Of a stretch of 64,000 bases of DNA, positions 44,244 to 54,187 are shown piece by piece; position 1 is the first letter of the stretch; every line of letters begins with the position of its first letter. Position numbers and translations under genes: made by a program. The stretch lies in contig JAMXDE010000003.1 of assembly GCA_026770025.1 (NCBI GenBank), forward strand, positions 2,914,001 to 2,978,000, in the 5' to 3' direction. The notes beneath the pieces are model-generated. The model was given only the letters and a program-made list of their open reading frames with translations. It was not told the origin of the DNA and did not search any database. The stretch comes from Craspedostauros australis (lineage: Eukaryota > Bacillariophyta > Bacillariophyceae > Mastogloiales > Achnanthaceae).

Positions 44244-47200
44244 ATGGGGGATGCCATCAAGGAAGAGGGCCAATCGCAGCATGCTCCCTCTGTGCAATGC
44301 CCATGCCGTGACTTCTCTGCTGTTTCCAAGGTTGTCCGGTGTTTGCAATCCGAAGAAGATACGGCCAGGCTGATTGCATGGTTGGAAGGTGAATTTGATG
44401 ATGCGGCACTGGAACGGAATCGGCGTGTTTCGTGTGGGAAGCGCCCGCGATGCAGATTCCGCGTGGGGACATCATTCGCCATCCTCAACGCCATTCGCGA
44501 TGCATGTGCTGTGCATTTGGAGAACGGTGACGATTCAAGATGCGGCCCTCCAGCCGCCATCGATGGGAATTCAGAGCATGGTGGCATCATCGTGAGTGTC
44601 AGCACGGCATCCGACAGCCAAGCAACCAAATCAGGCGAGGATGATGCTGCACGCGAAAGACAAGAGTACAGCGAAGCATTTCCATCTCTGAGATCAGAGC
44701 GCAAGGCAAATGTGTCAAAGCGATCCACATCCGCGTCTCCATCTTCGTCGAAAGTGAAAGCGAAGGTGAAGATAAAGGCAACGATCGAGGATAAGCGATC
44801 TAATGCTCCGATCAAACCACCGGCGTCCGCGTCTACATCGACGTCGACGTCGGTGTGGACAAAGAAAAAGAAGAAGCGGATTCGGCCACAGTTGACAACG
44901 ATCACAACATCAACACCGAGCAACTCCGTTTGGGCAAACCCAGCGATGGCATCAGCACCGGTGGTGGCATCACCAAGGAGCGCGATGCTGCGTTCTGCAG
45001 CGACTCCTTTCCAGCCTTCCGGGCGTCCCACGCAGAAGTCGCAAGATCGTCTCCATCTGACCACCGCAAGTCAACTCTCAACCTCGAAGGCATTTCCAAA
45101 TCATGATATGAATACGAGGATATCAAAGCCGAAGTCTGAGGAAGAAGGTGGTGGCCTTCATGCGGTGGGCACAGCGACTCGCAACCTTCACAGCGAGCAA
45201 CACGCAGAGGCGATTGCCGTTGCAATGCCAAACGCGGACACGAGTGCGAAGGTTGCAACAGACGACGAATTGCAACGTCTTGTGATGGTGTATTCGTCCC
45301 TCATCTACTCGCACGTCGTGCCATCCACATTGCTCGAGCTCCACCTGCTTCTCCGCCTCCTCAATGTGCGCGATCCACAGCACCAACCTCAAAAGCACCC
45401 TGCCCATACTACTCCACCGCACTTTGCCTTCATCTTTCATTCCGCCAATCAATGTCGAGATTTCGCCAAACGAACCCTCGTGCAGCTGCAGCCTGTGATT
45501 CTGCATTTGAATCCTCCAATCATCGCCAAGCTTGCCGCACTGCCTGCTTTCCGCAATGCCGCACCACAATTATCAGAACAGCTGAAACAAACGCTGCGGT
45601 GGCTGCTTTCGCAAGGGTATCAGATTGAATGCGCATCCGAGGAAATCGCGGGCAGCCATGCGATCCTTTCCCAGCATTTCAATTCAAACAGGGACTCCAG
45701 GCATAACTACAAAACGCAGGCAGAGACAGCGGTGTACAAGAATCGGGAGGAAACAAGAGACGCCTTCCTGTACCAGCTGAGATCGTACATCAGCATCAAG
45801 GGGAAGATCTTGAATCCGCAGGAGGGTCAGGAAGCCATGAAGCGCATCCGAGCACAATCTAGAACCATTTTGAGCCGGCTGTCCAGATCCAATTTCCCGT
45901 GGTTCGCGGAATTCTTTTGCGATCTCCTGCTCCAAATCGGATACTCTCCGATCGAAGAAACGGATGAGGAACTGCTCACCATCGCAAACAAGGAAAGACT
46001 TCAGCAGCTTCAGAAGCGCATGTCGGCAAGAACGTCCAACGTGGACAAGAGCAGTCAAAAGATCGCGATGCCATCACACACGAACGACCACCAAAGCATT
46101 CCGCACAGCAATAACCACTCTCACCGTCACCATTCGCACCAGCGGCAGCAGAAATGGAGACAAGGTCCACGCCGAGGAAGGGAAGAAGAGACAGCAGCTG
46201 TGATCATGGAAGTGCAGCAACTGTTCCCAGGCCATCAAGAATTCTTCTACATCTTTCTGCAATCAACAGACCAATACGCATTCGGCATGCACTTCAAGAG
46301 CAGACTCGGCAACACGATCAGGATTCTGCGCAACCGAATCCCGACTGTTGGCAAAGAAGAGCTGCACGTCCTCAAGCTCCAGCTTCTCGCGAAATTCCTG
46401 GGATGTCTCGTGTTCAGTCCAAATTGGCAGCCACTGGATGCGAATACTCATCAGCTGCATCCCCAATCAACTGTCGATGCGTTCAAACAGCTGGAGGCGG
46501 TGGGTGTGGAACTAGGCGGAGCGCTCGATGATGCGTGGCGAGTTGGGACGCTTGATTACGACCTGCCCTGGATCATGACAGTACTCAAGTTCAGTAAATG
46601 GGATGCCCTGTCTCAAACATCAAGGACGTTCCGGTCCATCGCAGCCAAGCTACGATTGATGCAACTCAAACTGAGCTCAACAAGGCGGCAGCTGAATATG
46701 GGCACTAGTACGTCAGGCGTCTATCTGGGATCTCCGAACCTCACCACAAGCTTCATGCTTGAAAACTTCTTCGAACAGACGATCGGTCTCGCTAAGCTGG
46801 GCAATCTGCCATACGCCACGCTGCCCGACGTTGATGTAGCAACATCAACACCAACGTCAACACAACAGAAAGCAGTGCGAATATCCAACCCCGCCAATGA
46901 AGGTGGCGAATCGGCACCTCGCAACACTTGGCTGTCGGCCACGAGCAGCCTGCTCATGAATGAAAGCAGCACGCATGCGGATGATCTTCGCTGTTTGCTA
47001 GATGAGCTCTCTTCCGACTCGCCTTCATCTACAAGGCCCACGACTCACAAGGCACGCAAGGTGCGACCGTCATCAGTCTCTGCCGCCGACCAGAATCCGA
47101 ACACTAAACTGAGCGATATGTTGATCATCCCCGCTGTGTCCGAAGCAAGCGATGAGATGGACCAAGTGTCCCCAGTCTCGGCTCCTCGTACCGTTGCTGC

Positions 47201-48245
47201 AACCAGCATTGGCACGATACAGCTGCGAACAACACAACCTGATGGCGCTTCAACGACAGAGGACAAGCTCCACGACTCTTTCTTCCACCAGCATGTGGAT
47301 CTGGCATCCATTTGTGACCTATCAATCACGCAAGTGCTGAAAGGATTCCACAATGACGTGCATGCCAAGTGCGTGCGTCCAGCATTCGATTCACTGCATA
47401 TCGCTTCAGCAGCAGACTGGGAATCTGTGAAGTTCGACAAGATAGAAAGGACAGCCAAGAGTCTGGCATACGAACAGCTCGAATCGCAGCTGCGCGACAC
47501 AACCCGCAAGGTCCTCGCTATCCTCGTGCCAACGCCAGTATCGCCATCAGGAACGACATCGCTGTTGCCACTGCCGCCATCGTCGTCATCGTCGTCGTCA
47601 TCCACCTCATGTCACATCGTCGATACTGCGGCATCGCTGGCCACGAAACGAGGGCTGAAGAAGGGGAAGCCGTTTGTTGATGTTTGGGTGTCAGAGCAAT
47701 GCAAACGACATAGGAATCAGCTGCTCAAAATGGCGGCTATCAATACCGCGAACTTGAATGGCGCAAACATCCCTACCGATGCTGGTACGACTGCGACAAA
47801 TGTCAACTTCAGCAACGAAACCGACGAACTCAGGCTGGTCATTGAGAAAGGATCGGAGCTTCTCTCGATGCTCACAGCACAAGCTGGGATGGGGCAGGAG
47901 AGTGGAGCATTGATCGAGGCAATCGGTCGTCTCGATCGGAGCATCAACGAGCTGGAGAAGGATGACAGGAACCAGATCCCCGGCGAATTGCTGGCTCGGG
48001 ACCTCTTCGCCATGATCTACCGATTCGATGCCATCTCGTACAGTTTGGTAAAATCCTGGTCGCAGGCATCGAACGATACGACAGTTTCTCGACACCCTGT
48101 GTTGGCTTCGCGATATCTCGGGGTCATCTCCAAGCTTTCCAAGCACAGCACAAGAGGCATGCGACATTTCGAATCAGCAATGGCGCTGGATGTCGATGCG
48201 CAGCAGTTTGCTCGCGCGTGTCGTCACGGTGCCAATTCTGAGTAG
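44244..48245 (+). CDS. CDAN1: Codanin-1 homologue
   Basis: 1333 residues in one exon. In animals codanin-1 binds the histone chaperone ASF1 in the cytoplasm, limits histone delivery, and partners with CDIN1. Similarity is clearest at 'SSLIYSHVVPSTLLELHLLL' (about 350), matching the codanin 'SLIYSHLVP...LELF' block; 'FLYQLRSYI'; 'GHQEFFYIFLQSTDQYAF' (about 665); 'LKLQLLAKFLGCLVFSP' (about 712), matching 'LSLRLLAKFLG'; and 'YDLPWIMTVLKFSKWD' (about 770). The N-terminal third is low-complexity with 'YSEAFPSLR' and a Lys run 'KKKKKRIRPQ' (about 208), reminiscent of the FPPL-type and basic ASF1-binding segment of codanin. Asn/His/Gln-rich linker near 610-650. The start is the first ATG in frame. 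Functional equivalence is inferred. Confidence 0.75.
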   Translation: MGDAIKEEGQSQHAPSVQCPCRDFSAVSKVVRCLQSEEDTARLIAWLEGEFDDAALERNRRVSCGKRPRCRFRVGTSFAILNAIRDACAVHLENGDDSRCGPPAAIDGNSEHGGIIVSVSTASDSQATKSGEDDAARERQEYSEAFPSLRSERKANVSKRSTSASPSSSKVKAKVKIKATIEDKRSNAPIKPPASASTSTSTSVWTKKKKKRIRPQLTTITTSTPSNSVWANPAMASAPVVASPRSAMLRSAATPFQPSGRPTQKSQDRLHLTTASQLSTSKAFPNHDMNTRISKPKSEEEGGGLHAVGTATRNLHSEQHAEAIAVAMPNADTSAKVATDDELQRLVMVYSSLIYSHVVPSTLLELHLLLRLLNVRDPQHQPQKHPAHTTPPHFAFIFHSANQCRDFAKRTLVQLQPVILHLNPPIIAKLAALPAFRNAAPQLSEQLKQTLRWLLSQGYQIECASEEIAGSHAILSQHFNSNRDSRHNYKTQAETAVYKNREETRDAFLYQLRSYISIKGKILNPQEGQEAMKRIRAQSRTILSRLSRSNFPWFAEFFCDLLLQIGYSPIEETDEELLTIANKERLQQLQKRMSARTSNVDKSSQKIAMPSHTNDHQSIPHSNNHSHRHHSHQRQQKWRQGPRRGREEETAAVIMEVQQLFPGHQEFFYIFLQSTDQYAFGMHFKSRLGNTIRILRNRIPTVGKEELHVLKLQLLAKFLGCLVFSPNWQPLDANTHQLHPQSTVDAFKQLEAVGVELGGALDDAWRVGTLDYDLPWIMTVLKFSKWDALSQTSRTFRSIAAKLRLMQLKLSSTRRQLNMGTSTSGVYLGSPNLTTSFMLENFFEQTIGLAKLGNLPYATLPDVDVATSTPTSTQQKAVRISNPANEGGESAPRNTWLSATSSLLMNESSTHADDLRCLLDELSSDSPSSTRPTTHKARKVRPSSVSAADQNPNTKLSDMLIIPAVSEASDEMDQVSPVSAPRTVAATSIGTIQLRTTQPDGASTTEDKLHDSFFHQHVDLASICDLSITQVLKGFHNDVHAKCVRPAFDSLHIASAADWESVKFDKIERTAKSLAYEQLESQLRDTTRKVLAILVPTPVSPSGTTSLLPLPPSSSSSSSSTSCHIVDTAASLATKRGLKKGKPFVDVWVSEQCKRHRNQLLKMAAINTANLNGANIPTDAGTTATNVNFSNETDELRLVIEKGSELLSMLTAQAGMGQESGALIEAIGRLDRSINELEKDDRNQIPGELLARDLFAMIYRFDAISYSLVKSWSQASNDTTVSRHPVLASRYLGVISKLSKHSTRGMRHFESAMALDVDAQQFARACRHGANSE

Positions 48246-48568
48246 AGTTAGAGCACGTGTACCATCGTACTCTATGAGTAGGGACTAAGAAGATGTGCGA
48301 TCATTGGCGCTCTACATTATTCTGCTCTAGTCCAATCTACTTTACTCTGTTGCTTCAGTCTACGATTCTACTCTACTTCTTCAGTCTATGTCCCAGTCCT
48401 GAAACTGACTCCCCAACAGAAAGATCTCTGTGGTCCTATCGACACAAACCGTTCTTGGGGATCGTTTCCTGCCCGTTCAGTTTGATGTCCATGACGAGCC
48501 CTGTGCGCAATGCCAACAGATCCCAGAGCACAGATCACGGAACACAAGCGCATTGAGATCATCCCAAG
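48246..48568. other. Intergenic
   Basis: CTACT/CTCTACT-rich stretch at about 48300-48390; otherwise nothing recognised. Confidence 0.5.
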
Positions 48569-49105
48569 ATGAGATCAAGTTCCTTCTTATCCTCCGCGAT
48601 CTCTCTCTTGGCAATCATCCAAACAGAGGCCTTTCAGACCCCCATTGTCCCATCTCATTCCTCCATCGCGTCAACGCCCAACGTCCTCGGCCTGAGCCTG
48701 AGCCTGAAGATGTCAAAGTTGGAAGAAGTAAAAACCGACAAGTCCCCGGCGCCCCTGGGCCCCTACAGCCAAGCTGTGAAGGTTGGGGATATGCTCTACT
48801 GCTCCGGACAGATCGCATTGGATCCAGCCACTGGCGAGTTCGTTGGAGGTGGAGACCCGCAGGCGGAAACGCGCCAGCTCCTCAAGAACCTGGACGCCGT
48901 GCTCGAGGCGGCTGGGACCACCAGAGATCGCATTGTGCGGTGCACCGTGTTCCTGGCAGACCTCGGCGACTTCGCCTTGGTCAATGAAGTCTACTCGGAG
49001 TACTTCAAGGACGTTGCCGTGGAGCCTTCCCGATCTTGCGTGCAAGTCGCGGCCTTGCCAAAGGGGGCCAAGGTGGAGATCGATTGCATTGCTGTCATGG
49101 AATGA
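48569..49105 (+). CDS. ridA: RidA (YjgF/UK114) enamine/imine deaminase, plastid-targeted
   Basis: 178 residues. RidA hydrolyses reactive 2-aminoacrylate and other enamines released by PLP enzymes, protecting branched-chain amino acid synthesis. The first about 47 residues form a signal peptide plus transit peptide with 'TEAFQTP', so it should act in the plastid stroma. The RidA domain follows: 'SPAPLGPYSQAVKVGDMLYC', 'SGQIALDP', 'QLLKNLDAVLEAAG', 'VFLADLGDF', 'NEVYSEYF' and 'PSRSCVQVAALPKGAKVEID'; the Arg of 'PSRS' is the substrate-carboxylate-binding residue. Start at the ATG opening the signal peptide; an internal MSKLEEV start would give a cytosolic form. Confidence 0.96.
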   Translation: MRSSSFLSSAISLLAIIQTEAFQTPIVPSHSSIASTPNVLGLSLSLKMSKLEEVKTDKSPAPLGPYSQAVKVGDMLYCSGQIALDPATGEFVGGGDPQAETRQLLKNLDAVLEAAGTTRDRIVRCTVFLADLGDFALVNEVYSEYFKDVAVEPSRSCVQVAALPKGAKVEIDCIAVME

Positions 49106-49322
49106 GCGTTGAAGCTTGCGCACGCAGCAGTATCTGGGAATGCGCAAACGCACAAGGCACGAAGAGAGTGCCAACACAAAGACGAATTCGCGTCAATCGT
49201 ATCCACGCACGTCTCTAAATCTACTCGCGTCTTACTCTACGCTTCATCGAGACCCTGCCTCCGTGGAAAAAAAGAGCGACGGGTCGTTGCTGAGCTCCCC
49301 ACCTCTGCAGATGTTAGTGCTA

Positions 49323-52300
49323 CTACCGCAGGCCACCGACGCAATACTTCTCGACAAAGCCAGCAACAATGTTCTGACCCTTTCGCGCCCATTCCTCCCG
49401 ATTGGCCTTGGCATAGTCCAGACATTCGTCACTGGATACCCCAAAGACTCCGCAGCTCTCCAACTTGCCTGCCAGAGGGATGACGTAATTGTCAAAGAAC
49501 CACAGTTCACCTTTGTACCATCCGTCGGCAGGATTCTTCGCCGCTCGCCCTTGCTTGTAGGCCTCATGCATTTCGCTGAACAGTCGTTCGTTCCATGCCT
49601 GGTAGACGTGCCAGTGTTGCATCGTGTGAGCCACATCCGATGCTTGGATGATGTGCTCGATGACGATCGTCGCCTTGCGATTCCTGTCAATGGAATGGAT
49701 AGCCCCCGTCATATCCATGAGACTGCTGCTGCTGGTGCTCGTGCTGGTGCTGATCCGAGTACTGTCAGCTTGTTCCCCTCTGTTCGCGAATGCCAGATTC
49801 CACCGATTCTTGCGCAGTGCACCCAGTTCCTTGTCGAAGATGTCGGTGGCGAGGACGGAATTGACGATGATCTGCCGGAACCGTCTCATCTCATCTCCGT
49901 TGGTGTAGATGCATCGTCGCAACGCCTTGAAGCGATTGGCCATCAGCATTCCCCAGGCGACGTCCACGGAGTTTTGTTCCGCGACGCTCTTGTTCTTGTA
50001 CGTCTTCCCGAGTTCGGCGTCCTCAGCGATGAGCTGTGCGTTGGATACGCCTCGATGGTCGACATCATGGATGAGGGCCGAGAGGACGACGGCAAACTGA
50101 GTCAGTGGATCAGAAGTGATGCCGTATGTGTGATCGTGCAGTTCCTCGGCACCTCGCCTCGAGCTCGCGTCCTGATTCGTCCCATCCATCTCATGAATGA
50201 TGTCTGGGCGCTTCGGTGCGACGATGCGGGAGAGCAGCTTGTGCACCGACATGGCGACATGACTGGCGTGCTCAAAGTTGTGAAACGGATTACCTCGGTA
50301 AGATGCCGCGATCAGTGTGATGAAGTCCTTCATTTGCTTCTCAGTATCAATCGGAAGATCTACGGGGGACGATTCGCTGTGCTTGTGGCGGTGCGCGAAG
50401 TCTGGCAATTCCACGACGGGCATCATCTCGTCCAGTACGGTGTCGGACAGCCCAACCGTACTCTCCAGTTCGACCAGTCGAGACTCAGCCATGTTGCCGA
50501 TGCTTTGGTTGCTGTGGTGGGGATCTCGACTTGCGACGACTTGTTTCAAAAGCCTGAGCAGAAACGTCGTGTTCCAATCGACCAGCCGTTGAATGGTCTG
50601 ATCATTCGCACGAGCCTTGTGAAGGTCGGCCTGCTGCTCCTTCGTTGTGACATTGGAAACACTGGTATGTTGGTTCAATTCCGTGATGGTAGACCGTCCT
50701 TGGATGATGTCACCGTCGTTGTCGCAAAGCCAGAATGTTCGAAGCTCGCCTTTGCCCTTCGCAAAGACGACATCTTTGCGTGGCTTCACCCAGTGCGCCT
50801 TGTTCCTGGCCACAAGTTGATCAGCTGTTTGCTGCGAGAGCTGGATGCGATTGGGTAGACCGGTCGATTCGATCCTGGCGGCCGTGTTCACAGTGTCGCC
50901 GAACAGCTGGAACCGCGCCTTCTCACCGCGGAGGACGCCTGCCGTCGTTGGTCCGCTGTGCAGCCCAAACCTCATGCCGAGGTTGCCGGTTCCGGGGCCC
51001 AGAAACAGCTCCAGCTTCCAGACGACTTCTTGGATGGCAACGACGCATTCTCTTGAGAACCGCGCCATGATCACCGCATGATCTGGGCGCGGTGTTGGTA
51101 GACCTGCTACTGCTACGTAGCAATCCCCCACAGTCTCGACCTTGAAGATCTTGCGTCGCTTCGCGATCCAATCGAATGAGCTGTACACAGCTTCCAGAAG
51201 TGTGAAGACGTGCGTGGGCTCACGCATTGAGCTCCATGCCGTGAAACCTTGGATGTCTGCGAACATCACTGTCGTGTGCGGAAATAAATCTGCGACAGGT
51301 GATCCGCCGGTACCAGCGCCATTTGTCACGTTGCTTCCTGTGAGCGTACCTTTCTGTGGCATGGCACCAAGTTGATCGATGCTGCCTGCTCTCATTCGAT
51401 TGTGAAACAATCGATCACGGAACTCGGAGGGGAAGAGTTCCGACACAATGGCATCTGTCTTCGCGGCGGAATTCATCACTTTCTCCTGCCGTCGTTGAAC
51501 GAGCTTGTCGTAACCAACGAACACCAACGAGGTCAACGCGAAGACGAGAGTCACGATGGTTGTGAACACGAACGGTGTTGATGTCATGTACGAATCATGG
51601 AAGTCCTGTGTTGGGTAGATCTCGATTGAGTATGTGCATAATCCATAGTCACCGTCAGGAGGTATGAATGCTTCGATGATGGTTGACTGCTTTTGGTGCC
51701 GGAACTTTCGCTCTCGCATACTACCCATGCCAAGGAAAGTGACTGTTGGCCCTTGGACAAGGTAGGTGAAGCTGGATCCACAGCTTGTGGAGATGACAAC
51801 GTTGATGTTACCGATGCCTTCTGGCAAGAGGTTTGTGAGAAACACGGTCCACGAGATAGGTGTCATGATCACACCAGCCACGATTGCATCGTCAGTGTAG
51901 TTGGACATGACCGGGATCACGTAGCTGCAAGTTGGCTCCGTGCTTGTGATGAGGACGCCCCGAACGATCTCGCTCGCAGCGTAGACGTCGGTCAGAATGG
52001 GTTGGTGGCTGTCTTCCATCGGTTCAAGCACATTGTCGAAATTTGGTAGAGTCTTCAGATCAAGGTTGACAGCAAGCAACATGTACTCGAAAGCAGGAGA
52101 ACCTGTGGAGATTGGAAGCCACGGGGGGTTGTCATCGGATGGAGGCCATCCGCCTTCTGGTGGGAATGCACCAAAATCTGTGTAGTCCTTGACGGGATAG
52201 ACATACGGCGTTAGGTGGGTATCGTTGGGGGGGGATGACATTGAACTCTGCCATGTACTCCGCGAAGGATTGCTCATCGTTTGCAGCGCTGTGTGCTTCG

Positions 52301-53048
52301 TATTTTTCACGAGATTCTTTGGTTCGCAGGACAGGGCTGTAACTGACCCCGACGGAGCCGGTCGTGATCTGGGCGTGGTTCGCCAACCTCATGAAGTCTG
52401 GGAGGGTGGTAGAATCCCATTCATGGCCACTCGTGCGAACTTGGGAGGTCACAGTGGCCGCGAGGGTAGTGTACGTGTCGGTTACGACCTTTGCGTTCTT
52501 GCTAATAACCGTAGTGATTTCTGATGCGTAGGATTTGAACTGTGCATGATGTGATGATTATTGTGTATAGCAGTTGACAGATCGATGGCCCAGTCAAGTG
52601 GTGAGGTTTGTCTTCGTTCGCACGAGCTATGTACGAGTTAGCGTGATGACAGTATAGCACCTGATCGCGCCAAGAGATACCATTGCGTTGTCTACTTCAA
52701 TTGGTTGCACACGTCAAAGTAAGAAGGCCTGAGAGTCGACAGCAAGACACGTGGAATTGCGATACTCACCTCACTTTCGAATACCCTTTCTTCGGATTGA
52801 GAGGTGAAGAAATACGTGAGGAACGCAGCCCCAGAGGCAGCAAGCAAGAGGGCTGCAAAGAAGAATACTCGCCCGAAGACAACCGCCTGATTTTCCTTGT
52901 CTGCGATGTGAAACTGTTCGGTGGTGTCGGCACATTGGTCGCCACTTGCACTACCCGCGGTGTCTGATGTACCGGCTGCGTCCCCGTGCTCGAGGACATC
53001 ATCATCATCATCATCAGACTTGAACGTGAAGGCAGCTGCCTTGTTCAT
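49323..53048 (-). CDS. Receptor-type nucleotide cyclase fused to cyclic-nucleotide phosphodiesterase
   Basis: Exon 1 (53048-52770) encodes an acidic cytoplasmic start and membrane segment 1 ('FFFAALLLAASGAAFLTYF'); intron GTGAGT...GCACAG; exon 2 runs 52539-49323. About 1164 residues if one base of a C8 run (plus-strand G run near 52228-52235) is extra; as read, that run shifts the frame. Residues about 94-410 form an extracytoplasmic sensor, CHASE-like in layout; membrane segment 2 is near 415-437. The class III cyclase domain follows: 'FADIQGFTAWSS', 'FKVETVGDCYVAVAG', 'LFGDTVNTAARIES', with both metal Asp residues and a guanylate-type Glu. The C-terminal class I phosphodiesterase shows 'FHNFEHASHV', 'ALIHDVDHRG' and 'ASDVAHTMQHWHVY', a full metal-binding set. 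The same chain should make and destroy cGMP (or cAMP) in response to an outside signal. Confidence 0.88.
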
Positions 53049-54187
53049 GGTCGAGGCGTCTGCGTTCGTGACGTATCTCTCCGGTGTTGGCCGTTGCTGT
53101 CTCTGGTGGCTTCGTTTCGGCTATCACTCTGTTTTGTGAGATGAGGTGTTGCACTCGTTCGCGTATCGATGATGAACGTTGGCGTGGATGTGGACGTGGA
53201 CATAAGCGCTATGTATTCTGGTAATGAGTGGCCTTTGGACCTATCTGTCGCAAAACGATGACCGAATTTGCATGTCTCTGTTGGGAAATGATACGTTGGT
53301 GTTGCTTGTGTTGATCCCCTTGGGCTCACTTTCTTTCTGGAGAGTCCTCCCATCGGGAGTGCCCTTGTGTCGACTTGCATAAGTAACGATGCACCAGATT
53401 TGTGAGGCTTTGGATGCCTACGTCTTTGATCGTCGTAAAAGGATGTCGCTCCAACCATTCTCGAAGATCACCGGTGGCAACCGCGTCACCGCGCCTGCGG
53501 GCTTTTACTTTTCCGGAGGACGTCGATGACTCCCGGCACTCGTTATCTGCAATGTACGCGTGCTCGTCGCTCGTAGGTACTACTACTACTATGGTGCCGC
53601 AAAAAGTCTCGATTGTCAACCATCATCACCTCCAAGGAAGTGCTTGGACCGTATTTGCGCGCACGTTACGTGTATGGTATCCGCGTAGTGATGCGAGAAA
53701 TCCCTCTCCGTCAAGGAACCGCGTGGTGGGGATGAAAGAATACAGAAAGTGTCATTTGCGTTGGTGGGCGACCAACGAAGGCCTCGGATTTTTTGGCGCG
53801 AGCTAAAATCCTTCTTCGAAACGCAGACGGAAGCAAGATCAAGACCTGTTGGATCAATTGTCGTTAATTGCAAGTGATGCTCCGAGCCGCTTCATGGATA
53901 CAAAAGTCATTGAGATGTGGATGCGGAGGCGGATGCGGAGGCGAATGCGGAGGCGGTTGCCGGATGCGGAGGCGGTTGCCGGATGCGGAGGCGGTTGCCG
54001 GATGCGGAGGCGGTTGCCGGATGGGCAGGCACGAGTTCCTCCGAGTGGCTCAACTTCTTCTCTCCTCTCGAGTTACCCCTCTCGCCCGCACGAGCTACGT
54101 TGCCTCTCCCAAGGCGACTGTTCGGAGAAAGACTCACGCTGCCCCGAAGTGCCCCGCTTCATGTCGGACATGTCGAACGTGGCACGA
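53049..54187. other. Intergenic with tandem repeat
   Basis: Promoter of the cyclase gene and 3' region of the PHD gene. Apart from the repeat at 53921-54020 nothing is recognised; the open frames here owe their length to that repeat. Confidence 0.55.
53921..54020 (+). repeat. 12/19-base tandem repeat
   Basis: Two 12-base units (ATGCGGAGGCGG and a one-base variant) followed by four identical 19-base units ATGCGGAGGCGGTTGCCGG at 53945, 53964, 53983 and 54002. The 19-base unit contains the 12-base unit plus TTGCCGG. Confidence 0.9.

Noticed and set aside
49116-50858. 580-codon plus-strand open frame
   Set aside because: Lies antisense to the phosphodiesterase domain of the cyclase gene, whose motifs are unmistakable; the plus frame has no recognisable protein features.
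53921-54020. Tandem array as a CRISPR
   Set aside because: The units are contiguous without unique spacers and the genome is eukaryotic.
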